Positions 52,220-61,286 of a stretch of DNA of 64,000 nt are shown here, one piece after another. The stretch comes from an uncultured Pseudomonadales bacterium. GTDB taxonomy: Bacteria > Pseudomonadota > Gammaproteobacteria > Pseudomonadales > Azotimanducaceae. The notes below the pieces were generated by a model. The model ran no database searches, was not told where the DNA came from, and worked only from the letters and a program-made list of their open reading frames with translations. The number at the start of each line of letters is the position of its first letter. Within the stretch, counting starts at the first letter, position 1. The DNA is taken from the NCBI GenBank assembly GCA_937775265.1, contig CALKBV010000004.1, positions 1 through 64,000 on the forward strand. Direction: 5' to 3'. Made by a program: the position numbers and the translations under genes.

Positions 52220-53473
52220 ATGGAAAAATATTCTGCATACAGCCTTTTCAAGCACGCCCTTGGCCATCACGAGAACTGGCAGAGACAGTGGCGAAATCCT
52301 GAACCTAAGAAGCACTATGACGTCATCATCATCGGCGGCGGCGGTCATGGTCTGGCTACCGCGTACTACCTCGCGAAGAACCATGGAATCCACAATATCG
52401 CGGTCATTGAGAAGGGTTATCTGGGCGGCGGTAACACTGGCCGTAACACAACAATCGTTCGCTCAAATTACCTCTGGGATGAATCCGCTCAGCTGTACGA
52501 ACATGCGCTGAAACTGTGGGAGGGGCTGTCGCAGGACCTAAACTACAATGTAATGTTCTCTCAACGAGGTGTTCTTAATCTTGGACACACGCTGCAGGAC
52601 ATGCGCGATATCGAACGTCGTGTCTCAGCAAACAGACTGAACGGCATTGATGGCAAAGTGCTGGATGTGGACGGTGTTCGAAGGATAGTACCTATACTCA
52701 ACACATCGCAAAATGCACGATTCCCCGTATTAGGTGCTTCATGGCAACCTCGCGGTGGTGTCGCGCGCCACGATGCGGTCGCCTGGGGATATGCCCGAGG
52801 CGCGGACGGCCTGGGTGTCGATCTACTGCAGCAGTGCGCTGTTACTGGTTTCGAAATGAGCGGGAACCAGGTACGAGGTGTTGTCACTAACCGCTACGGC
52901 ACCATAGAAGCGGACCGGGTCGGTTGCGTAGTAGCCGGAAACTCCGGCGTCTTAGCTGGTTATGCAGGATTCGAACTACCCATCGAATCACACCCGCTAC
53001 AGGCGCTGGTATCTGAACCGATTAAACCGGTCCTTGATACCGTGGTCATGTCCAATCAGGTGCATGGATATATTTCACAGTCAGACAAAGGAGACCTTGT
53101 CATCGGCGCAGGCATCGACAGCTACACAGGCTACGGCCAGCGAGGTTCATTTACGACCATTGAACATACGATTGCGGCCATCGTCGAACTCTTCCCGGTT
53201 TTCTCCCGTGTTCGCATGAATCGACAGTGGGGAGGCATCGTAGATACGACACCCGACGCCTGTCCGATCATGGGTGCAAGCCCGGTGGAAAACCTTTACT
53301 TAAACTGTGGATGGGGAACCGGAGGTTTTAAAGCGACGCCCGGTTCCGGTCATGTATTTGCAGAATGCCTGGCATCAGACGACGTACCTCAATTAGCCAG
53401 GCCGTTCAGCCTCCAACGATTTTATTCAGGTGCATTGATCGACGAGCACGGTGCAGCCGGTGTTGCACATTAA
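52220..53473 (+). CDS. soxB: sarcosine oxidase subunit beta
   Basis: The FAD- and FMN-carrying subunit of heterotetrameric sarcosine oxidase, 417 residues. The FAD site is [20 protein letters not shown] followed by the [14 protein letters not shown] motif. The covalent FMN is expected on the histidine at about 184 in [12 protein letters not shown]. It ends before soxD with a gap of 21 bases, and the order soxB-D-A-G is the standard operon order. The complex oxidises sarcosine to glycine and hydrogen peroxide, giving methylene-H4folate if folate is present. Confidence 0.95.
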   Translation: MEKYSAYSLFKHALGHHENWQRQWRNPEPKKHYDVIIIGGGGHGLATAYYLAKNHGIHNIAVIEKGYLGGGNTGRNTTIVRSNYLWDESAQLYEHALKLWEGLSQDLNYNVMFSQRGVLNLGHTLQDMRDIERRVSANRLNGIDGKVLDVDGVRRIVPILNTSQNARFPVLGASWQPRGGVARHDAVAWGYARGADGLGVDLLQQCAVTGFEMSGNQVRGVVTNRYGTIEADRVGCVVAGNSGVLAGYAGFELPIESHPLQALVSEPIKPVLDTVVMSNQVHGYISQSDKGDLVIGAGIDSYTGYGQRGSFTTIEHTIAAIVELFPVFSRVRMNRQWGGIVDTTPDACPIMGASPVENLYLNCGWGTGGFKATPGSGHVFAECLASDDVPQLARPFSLQRFYSGALIDEHGAAGVAH

Positions 53474-53494
53474 CGCGCTCGCAGGAGATTTAAG

Positions 53495-53779
53495 ATGCTG
53501 AAGATTCACTGCCCCTACTGTCAGGAAACCAGAGAAGAAGAAGAATTCCATTACAGCGGCCAGGCTCACATCGCAAGACCATCTGACCCCGACTCCTGCA
53601 GCGATGAAGACTGGGGTAACTACCTGTATTTCCGCAAAAACCCGCGCGGGCGACACATGGAAATGTGGGTTCACGCAGCGGGCTGTCGCAAGTTTTTTAA
53701 TGTGGTTAGAGACACCATTACATACGAAGTCGAGCAGACCTATCTGATTGGCCATGTCCCGCGGGAGTCAACTCAGTGA
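53495..53779 (+). CDS. soxD: sarcosine oxidase subunit delta
   Basis: A 94-residue subunit with the zinc ligands HCPYCQETREEEEF and, later, HAAGCRKFF (two Cys, then His and Cys). The middle YLYFRKNPRGRHMEMWVHA is family-typical. It bridges the other subunits in the complex. Its stop overlaps the start of soxA by four bases (GTGA), so the two are translationally coupled. Confidence 0.95.
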   Translation: MLKIHCPYCQETREEEEFHYSGQAHIARPSDPDSCSDEDWGNYLYFRKNPRGRHMEMWVHAAGCRKFFNVVRDTITYEVEQTYLIGHVPRESTQ

Positions 53780-56700
53780 GTCAATCCAATAGAATACCGG
53801 GTGGACGATGTGTCGACTACGGATCAGAAATCAACTTCCGCTTCAATGGTCGGCCACTGACAGGCTACAAGGGGGACACCCTTGCCTCTGCTCTGCTCGC
53901 AAACAACATCAAAATCATTGGTCGCAGCTTTAAATACGGCCGCCCTCGGGGAGTGATGTCTGCAGGTTCCGAGGAGCCCAATGCCATACTTCAACTTGGT
54001 ACAACCCCCGCAAGCCAAGTACCAAATGTTCGTGCTACCCAGCAACAGATATTCAACGGGCTTACAAGCCGTACGACTAATGGCTGGCCCAGTGTTGATT
54101 TCGATGTCATGTCACTGATTGGTCATGTTGCAGGAAAGCTGATGCCTCCTGGTTTTTACTACAAAACATTGATGTTTCCGCGGTTCCTGTGGCACACCTA
54201 TGAATGGGTTGTACGACGCGGCGCAGGAATCGGTATCGCCCCGACTGAACCAGACCCGGACCGCTACGACAAAATCAATCGCCATTGTGATCTCCTGATC
54301 ATTGGTGCTGGGCCTGCCGGTCTTGCTGCTGCGCACATCGCTAGTCGAACATCCGCTCGGGTCATCCTGATGGATGAACACGACAAACCAGGCGGGACAC
54401 TTCGCTATAGCAATGACATTATCGAAGGATTACCCGGCATCGATTGGGTAAAGCAAATAACGGCAGAACTTAACGCGGCCGCCAACGTTGACCTGCTTAC
54501 CCGGACAACGGCCGTCGGCTACCACGATCAGAATTTCATTGTTGCCCATGAGCGCCGCACGGATGACCTATCAGATGTAGCACCGGTTGGATTTGCCAGA
54601 CAGCGTGTTCACCGCATTCGCGCACGACACGTCATCCTTGCGACCGGTGCTCATGAACGTCCACTGGTATTTGCGAACAATGACGTGCCGGGATGTATGC
54701 AGGCGAGCGCAGTGTCAGCCTACATTAAGCAGTATGGTGTGCGACCGGGGAACCGTCTCGTTTTGATGACGACTAACGACAACGGCTATGAAGCTGCGTT
54801 CGACTGGATCGAGTCAGGTGGTGAAAGTGCTGTCGTTGTAGACATCAGAACCCGTGTGAATGACGAACTTCTAAAACGCGCGGCGACCGCAGGTATTCGC
54901 ACTCTAACCGGCTCAGCCGTGTTCGAAGTGAAGGGCAAACGGCAGGTGAAAGCAGCGCTCGTTTGTGGACTGGATTCTGAGAAGAACACCCTCATCGGTA
55001 AAGATGAAACGATTCCGACTGACATCATTGCCAGCTCGGGCGGCTGGTCACCGGTAGTTCATCTTTCCTGTCACACCGGCATCAAACCGAACTGGCGAGA
55101 AGACATCGCAGCGTTTGTGCCGGGCACGACGAACCAAAAGATGCTAACAGCGGGAGCGGTTAGCGGTGATTTTTCATTATCGGCAGCACTGAGCCAGGGG
55201 GCATCGGCGGCCACAACCATACTCGCTGATTGCGGATTCGATCTCGAAGACAAGGCCACGATTTCCTGCCAGGAAGACACTGTTGACGCGTTCCAGCCCT
55301 GCTTTCACATTCCGCACAGAAAACCGACATCCCGGTCGCCGGCGCAGTTTGTCGACTACCAACTTGACGTTACGGCGGCGGCAATCGAACTCGCCACAAG
55401 GGAAGGCTTTGAGAGTATCGAACACGTAAAGCGATACACCGCACTCGGTTTCGGTACAGACCAGGGCAAGATCAGCAACGTCAACGGTATCGCCATCGCC
55501 GCTCGATCGACGGGTCGCTCTATCGCCGAAACAGGCACGACGATGTTCAGACCAAACTACACACCTGTGAGTTTCGGAGCGATGGCCGGTCGTGATGTCA
55601 ATGAACTGTTTCAGCTGAAAAGATACACAGCGATGCAACCATGGCATGAGCAGGCTGGTGCACTGTTCGAAGACGTCGGTCAGTGGAAGCGCCCCTGGTA
55701 CTACCCCCAGACAGGTGAATCCCTGCAGGATGCCATCAACCGAGAGTGCCTCGCCGTGCGCAATGGCGTCGGTATTCTCGACGCATCAACGCTGGGGAAA
55801 ATTGATATTCAGGGTCCCGATGCGCGCGAATTCCTGAACAGAATCTACACCAACGCCTGGATGAAGCTGGCCGTCGGCAAATGTCGATACGGTCTCATGT
55901 GTGGCGAGGACGGCATGGTCCTGGATGATGGGGTGACCGCCTGTCTCGCAGACAATCACTTTGTCATGACCACGACCACCGGCGGCGCAGCCAGAGTGCT
56001 CGAGTGGCTGGAACTTTGGCATCAGACTGAATGGCCCGAGCTCGGGGTTTATTTCAATACCATTACAGATCACTGGGCGACGGCTACCCTGTCTGGCCCC
56101 GGATCGAGAGCGCTGCTCGCCGAGCTCACCGATCTAGACCTCGATCCAACAAACTTCCCATTTATGGATTGGCGTCAGACTATGGTAGCTGACATCCCTG
56201 CCCGGGTATTTCGCATTTCCTTTACGGGTGAGCTTTCCTATGAAATCAACGTCAACGCCAACTACGGTCTGACGCTCTGGAGACGGCTCATCGAAGCCGG
56301 TGAAAAATACAACCTGACCCCATACGGCACAGAGACCATGCATGTGCTCCGCGCAGAAAAAGGATTCATCATCGTCGGCCAGGATACCGACGGTTCAGTA
56401 ACGCCGGAAGACCTTGGCATGGAGTGGGCGATCGCTCGCCGCAAAAAATTTAGCTTCATTGGAAAACGCGGCATAGCAAGAGCGGACTGCCAGCGTCAGC
56501 AGAGAAAACAACTGGTCGGCCTGCTTCCGGTCAACGGGGATGTGGTCCTGCCTGAGGGCTCTCAGATTGTATTCGATAAGCCCCACCAGTTACCGGCAAA
56601 GATGGTCGGTCATGTGACTTCCAGTTACTACAGCGCCGCACTCGACAGGAGCTTTGCATTGGCGCTAGTTCAGGGCGGCCTGGACCGGATGGGCCAGACC

Positions 56701-56796
56701 GTTCAGGTTTCAATCGGACCTGATGCCTGGGAGACAGCGGAAATTACGGCTAGCGTGTTTTATGACCCGAAGGGAGAACAACAGCATGTCCAATAA
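53776..56796 (+). CDS. soxA: sarcosine oxidase subunit alpha
   Basis: A 1006-residue subunit of normal size. Domain order: an N-terminal Fer2_4-like region (INFRFNGRPLTGYKGDTLA, then FKYGRPRGVM), an NAD-binding domain (LLIIGAGPAGLAAAHIAS at about 174), a linker, and a C-terminal GcvT-like folate domain from about residue 620 (RECLAVRNGVGILDASTLGK, then SFTGELSYEINV). The folate site takes up the methylene group produced from sarcosine. The start is a GTG overlapping soxD, and the stop overlaps soxG by 11 bases. Confidence 0.95.
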   Translation: MSQSNRIPGGRCVDYGSEINFRFNGRPLTGYKGDTLASALLANNIKIIGRSFKYGRPRGVMSAGSEEPNAILQLGTTPASQVPNVRATQQQIFNGLTSRTTNGWPSVDFDVMSLIGHVAGKLMPPGFYYKTLMFPRFLWHTYEWVVRRGAGIGIAPTEPDPDRYDKINRHCDLLIIGAGPAGLAAAHIASRTSARVILMDEHDKPGGTLRYSNDIIEGLPGIDWVKQITAELNAAANVDLLTRTTAVGYHDQNFIVAHERRTDDLSDVAPVGFARQRVHRIRARHVILATGAHERPLVFANNDVPGCMQASAVSAYIKQYGVRPGNRLVLMTTNDNGYEAAFDWIESGGESAVVVDIRTRVNDELLKRAATAGIRTLTGSAVFEVKGKRQVKAALVCGLDSEKNTLIGKDETIPTDIIASSGGWSPVVHLSCHTGIKPNWREDIAAFVPGTTNQKMLTAGAVSGDFSLSAALSQGASAATTILADCGFDLEDKATISCQEDTVDAFQPCFHIPHRKPTSRSPAQFVDYQLDVTAAAIELATREGFESIEHVKRYTALGFGTDQGKISNVNGIAIAARSTGRSIAETGTTMFRPNYTPVSFGAMAGRDVNELFQLKRYTAMQPWHEQAGALFEDVGQWKRPWYYPQTGESLQDAINRECLAVRNGVGILDASTLGKIDIQGPDAREFLNRIYTNAWMKLAVGKCRYGLMCGEDGMVLDDGVTACLADNHFVMTTTTGGAARVLEWLELWHQTEWPELGVYFNTITDHWATATLSGPGSRALLAELTDLDLDPTNFPFMDWRQTMVADIPARVFRISFTGELSYEINVNANYGLTLWRRLIEAGEKYNLTPYGTETMHVLRAEKGFIIVGQDTDGSVTPEDLGMEWAIARRKKFSFIGKRGIARADCQRQQRKQLVGLLPVNGDVVLPEGSQIVFDKPHQLPAKMVGHVTSSYYSAALDRSFALALVQGGLDRMGQTVQVSIGPDAWETAEITASVFYDPKGEQQHVQ

Positions 56797-57400
56797 TTCC
56801 TACGCAACCTTGGAACAACAACCAGCAATCAAAGGGCTGGCCAATACCCCGCTGGTTAATGTCGTTAGGGGCGCCATCCCTGGACCGAACCCCGTCGGAA
56901 TTGAAGAACACGATGATGTTGGCCACTTGGTGCTTCGAGGTGACGCCACATTACTCGCCAGCGCGGTGGCCGAAGTTCTTGATCTGTCATTTCCGGACCA
57001 ACCGCTCACCAGCTGCAGCAGAGACAGAATCTGTATTCGCTGGATCAGTCCGGACGAGTGGCTTGTCACGGTCCCCGGAAACGAAACCTTCTCTGCTGAA
57101 TCATCCCTTCGTCACGCGATCGTCGGTCATGCTGCCATCGTCAATGTTTCCGGCGGACAGACTATTGTCCATCTGACCGGTGAACACGCGTTAGACGTAC
57201 TGATGAAATCCACTTGCTACGATGTTCACGAACTGAATTTCCCCACTGGCAAAGTGATCACTAGCACTCTTGCCCAGGCACAGGTAATCATTCGCCGACT
57301 CGATTCCGACCAGTTTGAACTGGTCATAAGGAGAAGTTTCGCCGATTACATCTGGGTGTGGCTGCGTGATGCAGCTGCGGAATTTGGTGTCAATGGGTAG
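56786..57400 (+). CDS. soxG: sarcosine oxidase subunit gamma
   Basis: A 204-residue GcvT-like subunit. The ATG at 56786 has AGGGAGA about 9 bases before it and overlaps the soxA stop. Landmarks are RICIRWISPDEWLVTVPG, IVNVSGGQTIVHLTGEHALD and FELVIRRSFADYIWVWLRDA, all typical of SoxG. Its stop lies 4 bases from the stop of the ASKHA gene on the opposite strand, with no terminator in between, so the two transcripts must overlap at their ends. Confidence 0.93.
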   Translation: MSNNSYATLEQQPAIKGLANTPLVNVVRGAIPGPNPVGIEEHDDVGHLVLRGDATLLASAVAEVLDLSFPDQPLTSCSRDRICIRWISPDEWLVTVPGNETFSAESSLRHAIVGHAAIVNVSGGQTIVHLTGEHALDVLMKSTCYDVHELNFPTGKVITSTLAQAQVIIRRLDSDQFELVIRRSFADYIWVWLRDAAAEFGVNG

Positions 57401-57404
57401 GCGG

Positions 57405-59432
57405 TCAGTCCCTGCGATTGCGCCGATTTCGGCGCCGCTGCCCCCCCGGTTCCGGCGACTCTTGTGTCTCTGGCTTGGTTACCGAAGAAAACAGCAAGGG
57501 AAAGGGGTCAGTCTTGTGCGGAATCGCCATTGCTTCAACAAAATAATGCTGAAAACCCGGACTCAAAGCCGTTTCAATCTTCTGGACCTCACTGACTACC
57601 TGTTCAATTTCCCGTCGGCAATCAGTGTTTAGCAATGCGATCCTGACACCGGTACTCGCTGCATTCCCAATTGAACTGACATTGGTCAGTTCACAGTCGG
57701 GGATTAACCCCAGGACCATCGCATGCCTGGTATCTATATTGCTGCCGAACGCGCCAGCAATGTGAATCCTGTCGACTCTGGTCACCGGAAACTCATCCAT
57801 TAGAAGCCTGACACCCGCGTAAAGTGCAGCCTTCGCCAGCTGAATCTGACGAACATCCGTCTGCGTAACAACGATCTGCGACTCACCAGTGGTAAGGACA
57901 AACGAACAGGTACGCCCATCCTTAATTATCCGGTCGGTTCTTCCCCCCTGCGTCTCATTAATAACGCCGTCTGCTGTCAACACCCCGCTCAGATACATCT
58001 CTGCAACAGCTTCGATAATCCCGGAGCCGCAAATACCGGTTACACCCGTGGCAGCGATCGCGTCCGCGAATCCCGCCTCGTCAGACCAAAGATCCGAGCC
58101 AATCACCCTGTAGCGCACAGCCAGTGATTCCGGATCAATCCGGACCCTCTCAATCGCACCTGCTGCAGCACGTTGACCGCAACTGATCTGTGCACCCTCG
58201 AATGCCGGACCCGTCGGGCTCGAGCATGCGAGCAACTTCGCACGATTACCAAGTACAATTTCAGCATTGGTACCTATGTCAATGATCAACGTGATCTCGT
58301 CACGCTTGTATAGCTGATCCGACAAAATAACCGAGGCAGTATCTGCACCAACATGCCCTGCGATGCAGGGTGGAATATAGAGTCTGCCACCCGGGTTGAT
58401 ATCAATCCCCAACTCACGCGAGGGCAAGCTGACTGACTGTTCAGTAGCCAGAGTGAACGGTGCAGAGCCAAGCGGAGAAGGATCTATGCCAAGCAGCAGA
58501 TGATGCATGATGGGGTTTGCAGCCACCGCCAGGGAAACAATCAGCTCAGCATCGATGCCGACTTCACCAGCAGCTTCTGCGATCAATTCATTGATCGCAG
58601 TTCGCACCACCGCAGTCATTTCCCTCGCACCTTCAGGCTGCATCATGACGTAGGAAACCCGACTCATCAGATCCTCACCAAAGCGGATCTGGGGATTCAT
58701 CTTGCCGACAGATGCAAGAACATTTCCTTGGTGCAGGTCGGTCAGATGAAGTGCTATTGTAGTCGAACCAACATCGATGGCAGCCCCATAGACTGTTTCC
58801 ACCAGACCGGGCCACACGGCAATCAACCTGGATCGCTCCGTCTCTGTATAAACCGCAACCGTAACGCCGGTGCCGCCGTCATGCAGTTTACTGTGAAGCA
58901 GGGGCAACACAGCGACATCACAATCCAGATCGGTAAGGTTCCATTCCTGCTTCAGCGCCAGACGCAGGCGCGAAAGATCGCTTGCGGGTTCTTCCATGGA
59001 ATCTTCGGACACCTCGACGTAGCACAATCGAATGTCAGGCATCAGCTCAATATCCCTCACCTCTGCAGATTTTCTGACTATCTGCCGGTGAACCTGCGAT
59101 TCCGGTGGGACGTCGATCACCAAAGGGCCCTGAATCAATGCATGGCAACTGAGTCGCCGACCCTCCTCGAGCGGAGATTTCCTTTCAGCGTATCGGAGTT
59201 CCGTCTGTGAAACCGGGTTTAAATGACTGGCGCCTGAATGGACCCCATGTTTCGGAAAGCTACCCTCTGTGCAGACAATCTGGCAGCGACCACACAAACC
59301 GCGCCCGCCACACACAGAATCTATATCTACACCAAGCTGTCTTGCAGCCTCAAGCAGTGGGGTACCTAAGGCGAAATCACCACGACGCCCGGAAGGGGTA
59401 AATATAACTGAGACAATGTCTGTTTCATCCAT
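57405..59432 (-). CDS. ASKHA/ferredoxin corrinoid reductive activator (DUF4445 type)
   Basis: A 675-residue protein of the RamA/RACE kind that returns inactive Co(II) corrinoid to Co(I). The N-terminal ferredoxin domain has Cys41, Cys47, Cys50 and Cys96 (VCGGRGLCGRC, then LSCHALI) for a [2Fe-2S] cluster. The ASKHA ATPase domain follows (YGAAIDVGSTTIALHL, then LIIDIGTNAEIVLG and CGSGIIEAVAE). The last residues are strongly basic (RRRNRRNRRD). It lies 20 bases after the methyl-H4folate methyltransferase gene on the same strand, last in the unit. Confidence 0.88.
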   Translation of the reverse strand: MDETDIVSVIFTPSGRRGDFALGTPLLEAARQLGVDIDSVCGGRGLCGRCQIVCTEGSFPKHGVHSGASHLNPVSQTELRYAERKSPLEEGRRLSCHALIQGPLVIDVPPESQVHRQIVRKSAEVRDIELMPDIRLCYVEVSEDSMEEPASDLSRLRLALKQEWNLTDLDCDVAVLPLLHSKLHDGGTGVTVAVYTETERSRLIAVWPGLVETVYGAAIDVGSTTIALHLTDLHQGNVLASVGKMNPQIRFGEDLMSRVSYVMMQPEGAREMTAVVRTAINELIAEAAGEVGIDAELIVSLAVAANPIMHHLLLGIDPSPLGSAPFTLATEQSVSLPSRELGIDINPGGRLYIPPCIAGHVGADTASVILSDQLYKRDEITLIIDIGTNAEIVLGNRAKLLACSSPTGPAFEGAQISCGQRAAAGAIERVRIDPESLAVRYRVIGSDLWSDEAGFADAIAATGVTGICGSGIIEAVAEMYLSGVLTADGVINETQGGRTDRIIKDGRTCSFVLTTGESQIVVTQTDVRQIQLAKAALYAGVRLLMDEFPVTRVDRIHIAGAFGSNIDTRHAMVLGLIPDCELTNVSSIGNAASTGVRIALLNTDCRREIEQVVSEVQKIETALSPGFQHYFVEAMAIPHKTDPFPLLFSSVTKPETQESPEPGGQRRRNRRNRRD

Positions 59433-59452
59433 CGATATGATTCAGGGCTTAA

Positions 59453-60349
59453 CTATGCACTGCGCCTGCGCCTACCCCTGTTTCTGCGTGCACCGTCAAG
59501 GGACGCTTGGTCACGGTACTTGGCAATCCACCTGGCACAATCAGGATCATTCCCCATCATCACGTCCGCCCCCATAACGGCCTGCACTACTTCGGTGTGC
59601 AACGGGTTCGTTATTGCAGAAGTCATACCCGCCGCCATCGCCATCGGCAGGAAGGCCGCATTGATACCGTTTCGGTGCGGCAAACCGAAGCTGACATTCG
59701 ATGCACCGCACGTGGTGTTGACCTTGAGTTCTTCTCGCAACCGTCGAAGCAGGTGCATTACCTGCTTACCGGCTGAATTTATCGCGCCGATCGGCATCAC
59801 CAGAGGGTCGACCAGAATGTTCTCGCGTGAAATTCCATGATCGGCCGCTCTTTCCACAATCTTTTTTGCGACCTCGAACCTGACATCGGGGTCTTCCGAA
59901 ATTCCGGTTTCATCATTGGAAATGGCAACCACCGCAGCGCCGTGTTTCGCTACCAGCGGCAGGATGCTTTCAAGCCTTTCATCCTCACCGGTAACCGAAT
60001 TAACGAGCGCCTTACCCTGGTAAACATTCAAGCCCGCTTCCAGTGCTGCAACGATAGAAGAATCAATCGTCAATGGAACACCAGTAACAGACTGAACAAG
60101 TTCAATGCATCTAGCGAGGATCGCAGGTTCGTCAGCAAGAGGAATGCCTGCGTTGACGTCAAGCATATGAGCGCCCGCCTCAACTTGTGCGAGAGCATCT
60201 TTCTCTACCCGGCTGTAGTTTCCCGCGAGCAGTTCCGCCGTCAGGATTTTTCTACCTGTCGGATTTATCCGTTCACCGATAAGCACAAAAGGTTGGTCGA
60301 ATCCGATGACAACTTCCCGCGTCGCCGAACTGATCACTGTATTAGTCAC
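59453..60349 (-). CDS. methyltetrahydrofolate:corrinoid methyltransferase (MeTr/MtgA-like)
   Basis: A 298-residue TIM barrel of the pterin-binding family: FVLIGERINPTGRKIL at the start, AGAHMLDVNAGIP, PLTIDSSIVAALEAGL and VNSVTGEDERLESI. It moves a methyl group between a corrinoid protein and tetrahydrofolate. The start is GTG with GGAGG about 9 bases upstream. The C-terminus ends in an Arg-rich tail (GARRNRGRRRRSA). The neighbours are the small 'virulence factor' protein upstream and the ASKHA activator downstream. In this setting it would accept methyl from methyl-corrinoid and give methyl-H4folate. Confidence 0.88.
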   Translation of the reverse strand: MTNTVISSATREVVIGFDQPFVLIGERINPTGRKILTAELLAGNYSRVEKDALAQVEAGAHMLDVNAGIPLADEPAILARCIELVQSVTGVPLTIDSSIVAALEAGLNVYQGKALVNSVTGEDERLESILPLVAKHGAAVVAISNDETGISEDPDVRFEVAKKIVERAADHGISRENILVDPLVMPIGAINSAGKQVMHLLRRLREELKVNTTCGASNVSFGLPHRNGINAAFLPMAMAAGMTSAITNPLHTEVVQAVMGADVMMGNDPDCARWIAKYRDQASLDGARRNRGRRRRSA

Positions 60350-60369
60350 GTACTTGTACCTCCAATAAA

Positions 60370-60696
60370 TTAAGTGTCGCAGTCAGCTGAAAGCGCCGTG
60401 GACGCAACACCCCTGTTTCTGATGAGTGCTTCCAGATCGCTATCTGAGTATCGAGACTCGATAGCATGGGCTTCCGACAGTACAATTACAGACGGGTCAT
60501 CGGTATTGTCAATTTCTATCGTCGCTCTACGCCATTCTTCTATATAGGCTTTGCTACCACCCTTTCCGGCCCTCATCGCTGCTCGATCAATTGCCTTCTG
60601 AAAGCGCGGCGATAGTAACTTTTTGGTCTTGGTCCTGCCTTTCTTTAAAATAATTTGGGAAGGTATGTCACGCCAGTAAATAGTGATCTGTTTCAT
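60370..60696 (-). CDS. 'virulence factor' (PF13769-type) small protein
   Basis: A 108-residue protein (MKQITIYWRDIPSQIILKKG, then SPRFQKAIDRAAMRAG, and EEWRRATIEID). It matches the small domain annotated as virulence factor, a historical name without functional meaning. The family co-occurs with DUF1638 and MttB-type genes. The ATG overlaps the DUF1638 stop by four bases, showing coupling. It is basic in its first half and may be an accessory of the corrinoid pathway, for example a chaperone for the corrinoid protein (inference). Confidence 0.78.
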   Translation of the reverse strand: MKQITIYWRDIPSQIILKKGRTKTKKLLSPRFQKAIDRAAMRAGKGGSKAYIEEWRRATIEIDNTDDPSVIVLSEAHAIESRYSDSDLEALIRNRGVASTALSADCDT

Positions 60697-61286
60697 GACA
60701 CACACCACCTGAGTGGTTTTTCGATTTTATGCATGCCAACATGAATATGCCTGAACTCCAGCCCCAGATAGATTGCCGCGTCTTCTGCTACCGATAAAAG
60801 ACCTTCGTCCTGGTTCTGCGAGACATAGATCAATCGCCGGTAGTTCGCGAAATAAAGCTCCTTGAGTTCCGGATGAGAATCCAGTTTGAGGCTCTTGACC
60901 ACCATCGTCTGGAAGTGTCTTGTCAGAAAATCCGTCAACCAGAAAGTCCCCGGTTCTTCTTCCATCAATGAATCGAAACGATGTGAACCTGCAAAAGTGG
61001 AAAAGCAGTGTGGACCCGGTAATCGAGTGACATTCGGTAGATCTTCGATCAATTTGTCTATCGCGCCATTAGTTCCACAATCTGCATACGCAACAAAAAT
61101 TTTCTCGTACTGCCCCCCTATTGAGTCGAGTTTTTCTGCCAGAAGTTCAGGTATTTCCTGAGGTCGATGATGCAATGAAGCATCCAGACAGACGAGATCT
61201 ACATGCTTCCAGCCATTGCCGACCTTTACCTGCTGAATCTCCCGGGCCAGTGCGCCGCAGGCGATAATGAGCGATTGCTCAACCAC
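60693..61286 (-). CDS. DUF1638 domain protein
   Basis: A 197-residue protein when started at the GTG at 61286, where GAGG lies 8 bases upstream; it then overlaps the stop of the corrinoid gene by 8 bases. Landmarks are LIIACGALAREI, CLDASLHHRPQEIPELL, VAYADCGTNGAIDKL and LPGPHCFSTFAGSHRF. The conserved Cys and His could bind a metal. The family is known from methylamine-using archaea and from MttB-containing bacteria; its reaction is not established. The coupling to both neighbours places it in the corrinoid methyl-transfer system. Confidence 0.8.
   Translation of the reverse strand: MVEQSLIIACGALAREIQQVKVGNGWKHVDLVCLDASLHHRPQEIPELLAEKLDSIGGQYEKIFVAYADCGTNGAIDKLIEDLPNVTRLPGPHCFSTFAGSHRFDSLMEEEPGTFWLTDFLTRHFQTMVVKSLKLDSHPELKELYFANYRRLIYVSQNQDEGLLSVAEDAAIYLGLEFRHIHVGMHKIEKPLRWCVS

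Noticed and set aside
58500-59210. 236-residue plus-strand frame inside the ASKHA gene
   Set aside because: It is antisense to the ASKHA activator; the His- and Arg-rich composition is that of a shadow frame.
60370-60696. A virulence role for the small PF13769-type protein
   Set aside because: The name is historical; the gene is embedded in a methyl-transfer operon and nothing here points to pathogenesis.
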